This document shows, one piece after another, positions 35,935 through 44,744 of a stretch of DNA of 64,000 bases. Under the pieces are notes generated by a model, which had not been told where the DNA came from, made no database searches, and saw only the letters and a program-made list of their open reading frames with translations. Position numbers and translations under genes: made by a program. Numbering within the stretch: the stretch's first letter is position 1; each line of letters starts with the position of its first letter. Origin of the DNA: Bacillus sp. E(2018) (lineage in GTDB: Bacteria; Bacillota; Bacilli; Bacillales; Fictibacillaceae); contig NZ_SCOL01000006.1 of assembly GCF_005503015.1 (NCBI RefSeq), forward strand, positions 100,884 to 164,883, in the 5' to 3' direction.

Positions 35935-36201
35935 CCAAAACTCCCCCTAAATATACAATTTATTAATAGTTTAACAGTTCCTTCCAGTTGGTTGTATAAA
36001 CAGTTGTGACATTTTGAAAAAATTTACAAATAAACTAGGTCGTATCCTATAAAGTTGTTTGAAAGTGGAGGACTATTTCTATTTCAAAATTAATATCGGT
36101 CAAATGTTGTCTGATTTTAGTGTAAGAAGAGAAATCTTGGCGAATTGTAGTATTTGGTGTCTGCAAGGACTCAGTAAATTCGATTAAGTTTAATCTAAAT
36201 A
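35935..36201. other. Intergenic stretch
   Basis: Leader of the amidase gene plus AT-rich DNA. No gene or strong RNA structure seen. Confidence 0.4.
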
Positions 36202-36205
36202 AAAA

Positions 36206-36232
36206 AGCCTTAGACTGAGTCGTCTAAGACCT
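36206..36232 (-). terminator. Intrinsic terminator of the second LtaS-type gene
   Basis: Minus strand TCTTAGAC, loop GACTCA, GTCTAAGG, then CTTTTTTATTTAG. Confidence 0.8.
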
Positions 36233-36244
36233 AAATTATTCGTT

Positions 36245-38203
36245 TTACTGATTCCATTGCTCAATGAGGTTGCCAAAGATGACATCGTCAGAAATGCTCA
36301 GCTGTTCAACGCTTCTTTTGTATAATGGTCTGCACGTTTCTGCGGTGACAGCCTGCCTACTTTGAATGTCATAACATGCTCCGTTCTGCAGTTGTAAATC
36401 ATATGCGCTCTTATAATAGAACTTATCTGATTTAACTGAGCCGTAACGGAAAACGACAGACCCTTCTTTCCCATCTAATAGATTGTTTCCAATATGATGA
36501 TAGTTTTTATCTTCCATACCAAAGAGGTGAAGTAACGTTGGCATAATATCAACCTGACCGCCTGCTTTATCGATTTCTTCTCCTTCGACACCAGGAACAT
36601 GGATAAACAACGGAATGCCATCCTTTACTTCAAGTTCCCCCAGTTTGTCTCCTTTTTCGTTAGCAAATGTGGTAGATGGTGTATCCGCCTGCATATAGCC
36701 GCTATCATGATCGCCGTAGAAAACAACTACGGAGTTGTCCCACAGCCCTTCTTTTTTAAGCTGATCAATAAACGTTCCTATGGCTTGATCCACATAGTGA
36801 ACGGATTGCAAATAGTTTCGTAAGTTTGCATCCCCTACATCATCCAGCTTTAATGTCTGGTACTCTGAAGGCATCGTGTATGGATAATGAGAAGTTAACG
36901 CGATCAAGAACGAATAGAAAGGGTCTTTCATTTTCTTCATTTTATCTGTTGATTGCAAAAAGAACGATTCATCTCCTAATGCCCAGCCGATCTGTTCTCC
37001 TTCTTCATAATCTTCAAGACTATGAAACTCGTTGAACCCAAGATTAGGATAGACAATATATCGATTCCAAAATCCTGGTTTGTACGCATGAAAAGCTGCG
37101 GTATCATATCCATTTTGTTTAAAAAGAGCTGGCAATGAATCATACTCATTCCGCGGAAAACGAACATAAGCAGAACCGGTCGCTAATGGATAAAGTGATG
37201 CATTAGTTGAAAATTCAGCATCTGAAGTGCGGCCGCTAGCTGTTTGGTGATGGATGTCATTAAAATAGAAAGCATCTTTTTTCAATTTGTTTAAGTTCGG
37301 TGTAATTTCTTGTCCGTTTACTTTTTTATCGATGATATAGTTTTGATAAGCTTCGAGTTGAACCATAATTAAGTTCTTCCCCGCCGCCTTTCCTTCATAA
37401 GGTGTTTTAACAGCAGTTCCTTCGTTTTTATCGTCGAACCACGTTTTTGCATCTTTCCTGTCTTTCGCACTAACTTCCTTTTTATTTAATACATACTCAT
37501 CTAAATACTTATATGTATCGAAACCATGAAAACCTAACAATCCTGTTACTTCATACACCCTCATGCTTGATAGTGTTTTATCAAAGAGATACGCTCCCCC
37601 TTTTTGTACAAAGTCGTGAAGAGGATAAAAGAACAGCCATGCTCCTATCGCGCCTGTTAACAAACCAGTTGCAAGTCGCAATGCAGGATTTGTATTCATT
37701 TTAATAGGTAGTTTTTTATAGAAAATGATTAATAGTGCAGTAAATAAGAAAACATCTGCAAATAGTAAGAAGTCTTTCCAGGTGAATAGGTCACCGACTG
37801 AACTGCCTAGTGAACTCATTTGTTTAATTTGTAATAAAACAGCACTAGAGATTAAGTCTTCAAAATATCTGAAATATATAGCATCTGCTAATATAATGAA
37901 GGAAAGTATAAGATCTAAAACGATTAAAGCAATTAATTGCTGCCTAAATTTCAAGATGATGGTCCAGAATGATACTAAGAGGATTGCTCCAAATGAAACG
38001 AGCAGAATGCCTTCACGAAGTGGTGAGAACGAAGCGTCGTGAATCAAAAAGTTAAACAAACGTTTAAACATTTCTAGAATCCCATATTGAGAAAACAGCG
38101 TTTCTGACTGGTTGGAAAACCAAGTTAGTTTCCATCCGATGAGAATAACAAACATCCCATATACAGCAAGGGATAAACTAATTGATTTAAGTTGCTTCTT
38201 CAT
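36245..38203 (-). CDS. ltaS: Lipoteichoic acid synthase family protein (LtaS-type), copy 2
   Basis: Paralogue of the protein at 5864-7837 with the same layout: about five membrane segments (10-200) and an extracellular sulfatase-like domain (about 275-620). Key motifs QLEAYQ (metal Glu), GRTSDAEF (nucleophile Thr) and YGDHDSGY are intact, so it is probably active. The start at 38203 (MKKQLKS) is preferred because GGAGG lies 5 nt before this ATG; the frame opens four codons earlier. Having two LtaS-type enzymes suggests specialised roles, such as primase, sporulation or stress forms, as known for B. subtilis paralogues. Confidence 0.92.
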   Translation of the reverse strand: MKKQLKSISLSLAVYGMFVILIGWKLTWFSNQSETLFSQYGILEMFKRLFNFLIHDASFSPLREGILLVSFGAILLVSFWTIILKFRQQLIALIVLDLILSFIILADAIYFRYFEDLISSAVLLQIKQMSSLGSSVGDLFTWKDFLLFADVFLFTALLIIFYKKLPIKMNTNPALRLATGLLTGAIGAWLFFYPLHDFVQKGGAYLFDKTLSSMRVYEVTGLLGFHGFDTYKYLDEYVLNKKEVSAKDRKDAKTWFDDKNEGTAVKTPYEGKAAGKNLIMVQLEAYQNYIIDKKVNGQEITPNLNKLKKDAFYFNDIHHQTASGRTSDAEFSTNASLYPLATGSAYVRFPRNEYDSLPALFKQNGYDTAAFHAYKPGFWNRYIVYPNLGFNEFHSLEDYEEGEQIGWALGDESFFLQSTDKMKKMKDPFYSFLIALTSHYPYTMPSEYQTLKLDDVGDANLRNYLQSVHYVDQAIGTFIDQLKKEGLWDNSVVVFYGDHDSGYMQADTPSTTFANEKGDKLGELEVKDGIPLFIHVPGVEGEEIDKAGGQVDIMPTLLHLFGMEDKNYHHIGNNLLDGKEGSVVFRYGSVKSDKFYYKSAYDLQLQNGACYDIQSRQAVTAETCRPLYKRSVEQLSISDDVIFGNLIEQWNQ

Positions 38204-38440
38204 CTTAGCCTCCATTCAAATGTTACTTTTATTACCTAAATTTTAAGGTTATGTAAATGCTACTATGTTAAAACTATTTTTTCAATGACTATCCTACCTA
38301 TTCCCTAAATTTTCAGAAAAATATCTCAAAGAATTCTTTCGTTTGTACCCTTTTTAGTAGAAATTTAGCAATTCATAGGATTATTTCTTTTGTTATAGTA
38401 CGCTTGAATAAGAGAAATCAACAAGGAGAGCAACGAATTC

Positions 38441-39190
38441 ATGAAAAAGATCCTGCTATTATTTGTAATTACATTCTTATTAGGAATGGGTTATGCCGCT
38501 TATGACAACAGAACTACAAAGCAGCGTGATAAAACCAATGAAGAGCAAACCGTTAAAAAGAACGCTTTAGTATCAGAAAGTGAAACAAAGAGTAAAGTTA
38601 ACGTGCCCGATGTTCCCTTGATCCTGCAAAAACCAGAGTTAGATCGAGGATGTGAAGTAACTGCCCTCGCTATGCTTCTGCAGCATGCAGGTGTGGAAGT
38701 TGATAAGATGGAGCTGGCAGAAAAAATCAAAAAAGATCCTACACCTTATAAGAATGAAAATGGAACGTATTATTACGGTAACCCGAATGACGGTTTTGTT
38801 GGCGATATTTATACCTTTGATAAGATGGGCTATGGTGTGTATCATGAACCGGTTGCAGAGTTAGCAGAGTACTATCTGCCAGATAACATTCAGGACTTAA
38901 CCGGCAAATCGTTTGAGGATGCAGTATTAAAGCCATTGTCTACCGGTAAGCCCGTGTGGATCATCACGAACGCAACATTCAATAAGCTCAGTGAATCTGA
39001 ATTCCGCACGTGGAACACGCCAAGCGGACAAGTAAAGATCACTTGGAATGAACATTCTGTCGTGGTAACAGGCTATGATGATCAGTATGTATACTTCAAC
39101 GATCCTCTAGGCGCAGCTACAAAAGCAGAGCGCAAAGGGTTTGAAGTGGCGTGGGTTCAAATGGGCTCCCAGGCGATTACTTATAAATAA
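38441..39190 (+). CDS. Exported C39-family cysteine peptidase-like protein
   Basis: N-terminal membrane/signal segment (about 3-20), a charged linker (20-52), then a peptidase C39-like (papain-fold) domain (about 55-245) with RGCEVTAL (Cys71), EHSVVVTGYDDQYV (His) and FNDPLG (Asn/Asp). Proteins of this type (often labelled C39_2) are common in bacilli as wall-associated proteins of unknown substrate. Strong AAGGAGAG site. Single gene; a GGGGTC palindrome pair follows it. Confidence 0.82.
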   Translation: MKKILLLFVITFLLGMGYAAYDNRTTKQRDKTNEEQTVKKNALVSESETKSKVNVPDVPLILQKPELDRGCEVTALAMLLQHAGVEVDKMELAEKIKKDPTPYKNENGTYYYGNPNDGFVGDIYTFDKMGYGVYHEPVAELAEYYLPDNIQDLTGKSFEDAVLKPLSTGKPVWIITNATFNKLSESEFRTWNTPSGQVKITWNEHSVVVTGYDDQYVYFNDPLGAATKAERKGFEVAWVQMGSQAITYK

Positions 39191-39207
39191 ATTGTTTCTA
39201 AATTGTA

Positions 39208-39233
39208 GGGGGTCTGACCCGGGTCAGACCCCC
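39208..39233. repeat. Double GGGGTCAGACCCC palindrome
   Basis: GGGGGTCTGACCC followed directly by GGGTCAGACCCCC, a perfect 26-bp palindrome, 18 bp after the C39 peptidase stop. It could also act as a terminator, with TCTTACTATT after it. Confidence 0.7.
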
Positions 39234-39329
39234 TCTTACTATTATGTAAAAATTTTCTTGTAAAATGTGAAACCTTACAAATCTTTCCTTCGTCTTACTT
39301 TTGAATCACAAATCGAGAGGGGAAAAATA

Positions 39330-40217
39330 ATGTTAAAAAAGTGTTTCGCACTAATTCTTGCATCTGTTTTCGTCATTAGTATGTTTTCATCAACTGCATC
39401 CGCTGCAGATAGCAACCGGACCAAAGTTTATATGAATCAAGGAGAACTGTATTTTAACACATCTCCAATAGTAAAGAACGATCGAACATTCGTTGAGATG
39501 AGACCAATCTTCGAACAAGCTCAAATCAAGTTAACTTGGGACCAAAAGACTCAAACGATTACCGGAAAAAAAGACAACACGACGATCAAACTGAAAATTG
39601 GAAGCAAAACTGCTTTTATAAACGGAAAAGCTTTTGCGCTAGAGTCAGCTCCTTTCATTCAAAAGAATTTCACATTCGTACCACTTCGTTTTATCGCTGA
39701 AGCATCTGGTTATAAAGTGAATTACAACCAGTCTTTACGTTTGATCCACATCCATGAAACAGGTGAGTTTATTGAACAACGTGCCTTTAAGAAAGAACAG
39801 CTAACAAAAGAAATGCTTGTTACACTTCGAGAAGGACGTTTTCCTGAATCACCCGTTTCACTAAATGAAGGTGTTGGACCTCTATTAGATCTAGCTGGTC
39901 CTCCAATGACTTACTTTGTTAAAAACCCGGAACGAGGAATTACTGAGAAATGGATCTACGGTAACTATTGGTATGACTTTGGTAGGTATGAAGATGGTTT
40001 TGAATCTATACATGTAAAGCCCACATTAACAACGATTATGATCGATGACGTGTTAAATGCTCTTGGACCAGCAGAAAATATTTATGGTGGGCCAGAGCAA
40101 GGTAAGATGGTCTATGCATATTACGAAGGCATCTATATGTATGAAGTGCTAACTGATGCTAATGGAAAAGTTGAATTCATCACATTAAAACCATGGATTT
40201 CAGATGAGCATAGATAA
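39330..40217 (+). CDS. Secreted stalk-domain protein, 295 aa
   Basis: The start at 39330 is chosen because GAGAGGGG precedes it; the frame is open 21 codons upstream without a ribosome site. Signal peptide (about 1-27, ending ASAAD), two stalk repeats (about 30-140; NDRTFVEMRPIFEQAQ, NFTFVPLRFIAEASG), then a ~150-residue C-terminal domain (KWIYGNYWYDFGRY, VLNALGPAENIYGGPEQGK) without recognised catalytic residues. One more member of the stalk family in this island. Confidence 0.8.
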   Translation: MLKKCFALILASVFVISMFSSTASAADSNRTKVYMNQGELYFNTSPIVKNDRTFVEMRPIFEQAQIKLTWDQKTQTITGKKDNTTIKLKIGSKTAFINGKAFALESAPFIQKNFTFVPLRFIAEASGYKVNYNQSLRLIHIHETGEFIEQRAFKKEQLTKEMLVTLREGRFPESPVSLNEGVGPLLDLAGPPMTYFVKNPERGITEKWIYGNYWYDFGRYEDGFESIHVKPTLTTIMIDDVLNALGPAENIYGGPEQGKMVYAYYEGIYMYEVLTDANGKVEFITLKPWISDEHR

Positions 40218-40237
40218 ATAAAGAAATCTATAAAAAG

Positions 40238-40281
40238 AAACCAGCGATCGAATGTTTTACACATTCCGATAGCTGGTTTTT
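40238..40281. terminator. Bidirectional intrinsic terminator
   Basis: AAACCAGC-ATCG-AATGT pairs imperfectly with ACATT-CGAT-GCTGGTTT, with T7 on the plus strand; it overlaps the end of the VanZ gene. Confidence 0.85.
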
Positions 40282-40766
40282 TTAATCGGTCTATTACGAT
40301 AAATGAGGCTAGCTAATAATATGGCTGTAGACCCGCCTGTAATATCTATTAACACATCCTCAACATGAGGTGTTCGGTTCTCTGTAAAGTTTTGATGCGT
40401 CTCATCAAATGCCGCGTATCCTGCGACAATTACTAAAGCGATGATGGCAGACTTAAATGTTGTATGTCCACTAACCCGTATAGCTCTAAAAGCGAAAAAA
40501 CCAAGTGCAAAAAAGACTGTGAAATGTGCACCTTTTCGTATAAAAAACTCTACGAAACTAGCAGGACCTTTTGCATCCACACTAACCTCTGACCCGGCAT
40601 AGTTTAATTTTACATCACCAAAATTTTCTTCTACTTTATCTAAATTGATGTATTTTCCAATCTCAGGTCGAACATCTTGTTTTTGATACGGCTGTGAGGA
40701 AGAATAAAAAATCCCAAGCACGATCAAAAGAACAGGAAACCAATGATACCATTTTAAGAATTTCAT
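40257..40766 (-). CDS. VanZ-like family membrane protein
   Basis: 169 aa with about four membrane segments and the VanZ hallmarks RKGAHFTVFFALGFFAF (about 86-102), DETHQNFTENRTPHVEDVLIDITGG (Asp-Glu-x-His-Gln near 127) and a short basic tail. VanZ-like proteins are linked to glycopeptide tolerance and envelope functions, but the biochemical role is not settled. AAGGAG site. Stands alone among surface genes. Confidence 0.88.
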   Translation of the reverse strand: MKFLKWYHWFPVLLIVLGIFYSSSQPYQKQDVRPEIGKYINLDKVEENFGDVKLNYAGSEVSVDAKGPASFVEFFIRKGAHFTVFFALGFFAFRAIRVSGHTTFKSAIIALVIVAGYAAFDETHQNFTENRTPHVEDVLIDITGGSTAILLASLIYRNRPIKKTSYRNV

Positions 40767-40846
40767 TCTGTAACTCCTTATTCACATCTAATTGTTCATT
40801 ATACAGCATAACCAATTTTAAGGTAATAAGACACTTGCAACTGCAT

Positions 40847-40880
40847 AAAAAAAGCATCAGTTTAAGTAACCTGATACCTT
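40847..40880 (-). terminator. Intrinsic terminator
   Basis: Minus strand GTATCAGGTT, loop, AACTGATGC, then TTTTTTT, following the 81-codon gene. Confidence 0.8.
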
Positions 40881-40888
40881 TTCTCTCA

Positions 40889-41134
40889 TTAGTTTACGTT
40901 ATGCAGATCAACAAGTTCGTATGTAAGCTGCGTCTTCTCTTCTTTCCATGTCACTTCTATCACTTTGGCTTTACCTGCTGGCTGAGACTTTTCGTTTTTT
41001 TGCACCGTTAATAAGTGATCAAGTACGAAAAGATGATAACCGGTTAGTTCTAATTTAAATGTATTGCCGTCTAATCTCTTCTCAGATCCATTCGTTAAGA
41101 TGTTGGTGTGCATTGTAAAAGGCATGTTCATCAT
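40889..41134 (-). CDS. Small conserved protein, DUF2584-like
   Basis: 81 aa, soluble, starting MMNMPFTMHTNI with the patterns GYHLFVLDHLLTVQ and GKAKVIEVTW, ending in VDLHNVN. This resembles the DUF2584 family of small Bacillus proteins of unknown function. Good GGAGAG site. Assignment rests on general resemblance only. Confidence 0.65.
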   Translation of the reverse strand: MMNMPFTMHTNILTNGSEKRLDGNTFKLELTGYHLFVLDHLLTVQKNEKSQPAGKAKVIEVTWKEEKTQLTYELVDLHNVN

Positions 41135-41239
41135 GAAACACTCTCCTTCTTATTCTTCCTTCTATTTTAAAAGAAGTTATAGCGTTCGTCTAATGAATAA
41201 AAAATAGCTTGAAGAGAATGATCCCCCCAAGCTTATGAA

Positions 41240-41671
41240 CTATCTAGCTGTTTTTCTAAATTTAAATACAAATCCGATGATGAATGAAAGAATCGTCATG
41301 ATAAACAATGCTGTCGTAATCGTTGTAACGCCTGCATTCATGTTAAGTGCATGATACACTTGAACGCAGATTCCAAAAGGAACAGCAAAAAACAAAAACA
41401 ACATTCCGAAGATCGCATTCTTTGTATTAAATAATTCTGTCTTATGTGCGAGGTCCAAAATTTTCAAACTCAAAATCCAAAACGCACTTGTTATTGCCCA
41501 GAATAGAAGTATGGAAGAAATAAATGAAGTAGAAGTCAGACCCATAATTCGTTCAAAGAACAAATTAATATTCCCCCATACCATCACTGTTTGATAGAAT
41601 CCCAATGCAAAAAGCGCCGACAGAAAAGTAAATGCAAATCCAAACCCAGATGTAATATGTTTCATCTCCAA
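41240..41671 (-). CDS. Small integral membrane protein
   Basis: 143 aa from TTG, with AAGGAGAG 6 nt upstream. Four transmembrane segments (about 8-30, 45-68, 84-106, 114-136) and a short basic C-terminus. No family recognised. The upstream DNA has the AAAATTTTCCG-like string seen before several surface genes. Confidence 0.6.
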   Translation of the reverse strand: MEMKHITSGFGFAFTFLSALFALGFYQTVMVWGNINLFFERIMGLTSTSFISSILLFWAITSAFWILSLKILDLAHKTELFNTKNAIFGMLFLFFAVPFGICVQVYHALNMNAGVTTITTALFIMTILSFIIGFVFKFRKTAR

Positions 41672-41855
41672 ATATACTCTCCTTCCCCAATTCCGATAAA
41701 ACGAAACCTAATATTCAAATTATTTTACAATATTTTTCGGAAAATTGGAACCCTATATATCCAAATAACTGTAATTTCATTGAACATTCACAATTTAATC
41801 AATAAGAAGTATATGGTAAAATAGATTTCTGAGGTTACAAGGAGGTATATCATTC

Positions 41856-42332
41856 ATGCAGAAAAAGGTATTATTCATTTCTATACTAGCTGTAACTGCT
41901 ATTCTGTCTATGCTATTCCTATTTAAAAATAGTGTTAGCCAAACTACTGATTTTCCTGGTGGGGCGAAAGCTGAAAAAAACTTTTACAAGTATAAAGAAG
42001 ATCGTGAAGAAATGATTAAGATGATGACTGAGGGGAAGATTAAAAAAGAAGATCCTTATGATTCTGGTTTTGCTTTTTACTATACGCCGCCGCAATTTAA
42101 GAATGCGAATAAAGACGATCACATCACCGCAAGAATGTATGGAGAACGAAACTATGTCTTTTTCCAATCGGTCGATTCCCCCGTATTTGGTCCGGGGTTA
42201 ACAGAGGGCTTCTTATATTCTTCAACAGGAAAAGAACCGAAGAACTTCACAGAATTCCCACTCACAAGTGACTATCAACGAATAGATGAACATTGGTTTT
42301 TCACTACAGATAATGATGGATATTATGATTAA
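41856..42332 (+). CDS. Membrane-anchored hypothetical protein
   Basis: 158 aa with an N-terminal hydrophobic segment (about 5-25) and no lipobox, followed by a soluble extracellular domain rich in charged and aromatic residues (DSGFAFYYTPPQF, RNYVFFQSVDSP). Strong AAGGAGG site. Not recognised. A clear terminator follows. Confidence 0.6.
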   Translation: MQKKVLFISILAVTAILSMLFLFKNSVSQTTDFPGGAKAEKNFYKYKEDREEMIKMMTEGKIKKEDPYDSGFAFYYTPPQFKNANKDDHITARMYGERNYVFFQSVDSPVFGPGLTEGFLYSSTGKEPKNFTEFPLTSDYQRIDEHWFFTTDNDGYYD

Positions 42333-42361
42333 GGGAGCTGTCTTGGACAGCCCCCTTTTTT
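42331..42361. terminator. Intrinsic terminator
   Basis: AAGGGAGCTGTC, loop, GACAGCCCCCTT, then TTTTAA, between convergent genes. Confidence 0.88.
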
Positions 42362-42749
42362 AATTAAGAAGTACGGCTCTCTTCTTAATAATTCCTGCAA
42401 TATGGTTTCTAAGCAGCTCTGATTTATTGAATATCCCTACTTCAAACTGTTCAATTGTTGTTTGATCTCCATTACTTTTCTTACGCTGGATATTTAAGAT
42501 ATCCTCAAGATGACTTTTCTCAGGTTCTTCTTCCATTCTATGATCTGGTGTTTTTCCGTTTTCGAGTTTCATGATAAATATGAAAGCATCCATGTCTCTG
42601 TAGTTGAGTTCAATTTCTATACCGATTTGATCATTGATGTACAAGAAGGTTGTCTTCCAGCTCCCATCTGTCGCAACGGGTTCGGAAAATCCAAAATCGT
42701 TTACTAGATATGAAAAACGCTCTTCCGTAATTGATGAGAATAAGTTCAA
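42360..42749 (-). CDS. Hypothetical cytosolic protein, 129 aa
   Basis: Start TTG at 42749 (MNLFSSITEERF) is preferred: GGAGG lies 8 nt upstream, whereas the GTG three codons earlier is part of that site. Soluble, alpha/beta pattern with EIELNYRDMDAFIFI. Resembles small immunity-like or uncharacterised Bacillus proteins in layout, but no family is recognised. Confidence 0.55.
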   Translation of the reverse strand: MNLFSSITEERFSYLVNDFGFSEPVATDGSWKTTFLYINDQIGIEIELNYRDMDAFIFIMKLENGKTPDHRMEEEPEKSHLEDILNIQRKKSNGDQTTIEQFEVGIFNKSELLRNHIAGIIKKRAVLLN

Positions 42750-42915
42750 TGGTAGCACCTCCGTTTTAGTATTATCGTTTCTCTACGTATTATCGTCTTA
42801 TATTCTTTACAGTGTACATCGTTTCTTTACATAAAGATATTACTTATAGTTTCGCCCCGAACACGGTTACTCCTCTTTTAGCAAAGAAAGGAAAAGGAAA
42901 CTTGTGAATTATGGT

Positions 42916-43398
42916 TCATTTTTCTATCGCAGTTTGTGTTTTTGCTAGGTGATACACATTAATAAATTGCTGAATAATAGGCTGATCCACAGGGTTTATC
43001 TGTGAAGGTAGATTATCTAGAGGGAAAAATCTCAATTCTTGAACTTCGGACTGTTGTGCCACGAGTTCCCCTTGATATTCGTGACAAATATATGTAGTAA
43101 TGACATTAAATACTTCATCTCCATGAGGGTAACGGTAATAAAATTCTTCTCCAGAAAAAATATCGAAGAGAATGAGTTGTTTCGCAGTAAGGCCAGTCTC
43201 TTCTGAGAGCTCCCTTCTTGCTGCATCCTCTAATCGTTCACCAGGTTCTATCGCACCACCCATTAAACCCCACGTGTGATTGTCTGTTCTTAGCTGCAGG
43301 AGCAGTTCGTTTTGTTCGTTCAATAATAAGACGGCCGCTCCGACCATAATGATAGGACGCGATCCAATTTCTTTTCTTAAGTCACTAATGTATCCCAT
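42916..43398 (-). CDS. Nudix hydrolase
   Basis: 160 aa with a complete Nudix box, GAIEPGERLEDAARRELSEE followed by TGL (about residues 47-69), matching Gx5Ex7REUxEExGU. Family members hydrolyse nucleoside diphosphates linked to other groups. The flanking LQLRTDNHTWGLMGG is typical. Specific substrate cannot be told. GAAGGAGA site. Confidence 0.92.
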   Translation of the reverse strand: MGYISDLRKEIGSRPIIMVGAAVLLLNEQNELLLQLRTDNHTWGLMGGAIEPGERLEDAARRELSEETGLTAKQLILFDIFSGEEFYYRYPHGDEVFNVITTYICHEYQGELVAQQSEVQELRFFPLDNLPSQINPVDQPIIQQFINVYHLAKTQTAIEK

Positions 43399-43552
43399 AC
43401 TATTTCTCCTTCTTTTATCAAACTACTTTTTCTTTTCTCGAATCCGAAGTGAAAATCCTTTATACTTTGAGTCTTTTCGGACTTGTGTAGGTTGTTTTTC
43501 TTCCTTTACGATGGAAACAATAATAAATGAATAAAAGTATGAGGGTGAATCG

Positions 43553-44620
43553 ATGAAAAAACGTTGGTTAATATGTGGTATTGCACTCGTGGTATGGATG
43601 AGTATGTTAGCGAAACCTACTTCTGCTGAGGAGTTTCCACGTCAAAATCTAATCTCCAGTCATTTCTTTCATGAGTCTCAGATGATGATTGTGGAAGCAA
43701 ACGGATGGGACACAAAGTATGCAAAATTATCTACATATGAAAAAGTAAACGGTGTTTGGAAGAAGGTTGCCGAAATGCCTGCGATGATAGGTTATAACGG
43801 CTTTGCACAAGTTATGAAAGAAGGTGGCGGAGCATCACCGACAGGCATCTATAACATGGGAACTGGATTTGGCTGGGGAACAAAACCTGCTGCTTCAAAA
43901 TATCCTTATCGAGTAGCCACTTCCTATGACTATTGGGTGGATGACTCTTCGTCAAGCGATTATAACAAATGGGTTCATTATAGCGGCAACCCAAGTACAC
44001 GCTGGAAATCATTTGAGAGAATGACTCATCCACTTTATAAATATGGCGCGGTCATTAAATATAATGAGAATCCGATTGTACCTGGTAAAGGAAGTGCCAT
44101 CTTCCTTCATATGTGGAAAGGATCAACCTCTGCCACAGCAGGTTGTGTAGCCGTTTCTGAAGCTAACATGGAAATGCTATTGAACTGGATGGACCCAAAG
44201 AAAAAGCCACTAATCGTCATGGGACCAACTTCTGAGATTAATACCTATTTATATAGCCGCAATGAAAAGCTGCAAGAAGTGAGTGTTTCTGTTAATGGCA
44301 TGATACGTTCGTTTGATCAGTCTGCCGTGCTCATTGATGGCCGAACGCTAGCCCCGTTCAGAGGCATCGGTGAAGTGTTAGGTGCTGCCATTACGTGGAA
44401 CGACGCTACAGATACGGTCACTGCTAAATTAAACGGTACTACTGTTGAGTTGAAGTATCTTTCAAATGTAGCGAAAGTGAATGGTAAAAATGTTTCATTA
44501 GACTCAGCACCGATTATTATTAATGATCGAATGGTCGTTCCTGTCAGATTCTTCGCGGAAGCGTTTGGAGCAGATGTAAAGTGGGACAGCAGCAGAAATA
44601 TGGTGTTGATTAACAAGTAG
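43553..44620 (+). CDS. Secreted L,D-transpeptidase-like protein with C-terminal stalk domains
   Basis: Signal peptide (1-25), a YkuD/YbiS-type L,D-transpeptidase domain (about 30-225) with FLHMWKGSTSATAGCVAVS (His and catalytic Cys near 203), and a stalk repeat pair (about 240-353; GRTLAPFRGIGEVLGA, MVVPVRFFAEAFGA). Such enzymes cross-link peptidoglycan peptides or attach proteins to them; this larger subfamily (ASPTGIYNMG, then SKYPYRV) is less characterised. GAGGGTG site. The stalk pair at the C-terminus may place the enzyme in the wall. Confidence 0.9.
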   Translation: MKKRWLICGIALVVWMSMLAKPTSAEEFPRQNLISSHFFHESQMMIVEANGWDTKYAKLSTYEKVNGVWKKVAEMPAMIGYNGFAQVMKEGGGASPTGIYNMGTGFGWGTKPAASKYPYRVATSYDYWVDDSSSSDYNKWVHYSGNPSTRWKSFERMTHPLYKYGAVIKYNENPIVPGKGSAIFLHMWKGSTSATAGCVAVSEANMEMLLNWMDPKKKPLIVMGPTSEINTYLYSRNEKLQEVSVSVNGMIRSFDQSAVLIDGRTLAPFRGIGEVLGAAITWNDATDTVTAKLNGTTVELKYLSNVAKVNGKNVSLDSAPIIINDRMVVPVRFFAEAFGADVKWDSSRNMVLINK

Positions 44621-44662
44621 AAAAAGTTATTGTAATCAATGATAGTAAGAATTCTAAGAAGT

Positions 44663-44712
44663 AAAAACCCTCCACGTTAGCGGATGTGTCCGCCTGACGT
44701 GGAGGGTTTTTA
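44663..44712. terminator. Bidirectional intrinsic terminator
   Basis: AAAAACCCTCCACGT pairs with ACGTGGAGGGTTTTT, with an inner GCGGA/TCCGC stem, between convergent genes. Confidence 0.9.
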
Positions 44713-44715
44713 CGT

Positions 44716-44744
44716 TTTTGTATTTGTGTGGGGTCAGACCCCTA
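44716..44744. repeat. Composite repeat: TTTTGTATTTGT plus GGGGTCAGACCCC
   Basis: Matches 34487-34515. The palindrome (44730-44742) contains the TGA stop codon of the mnaA gene, so it sets the last codons of that protein. Confidence 0.75.
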
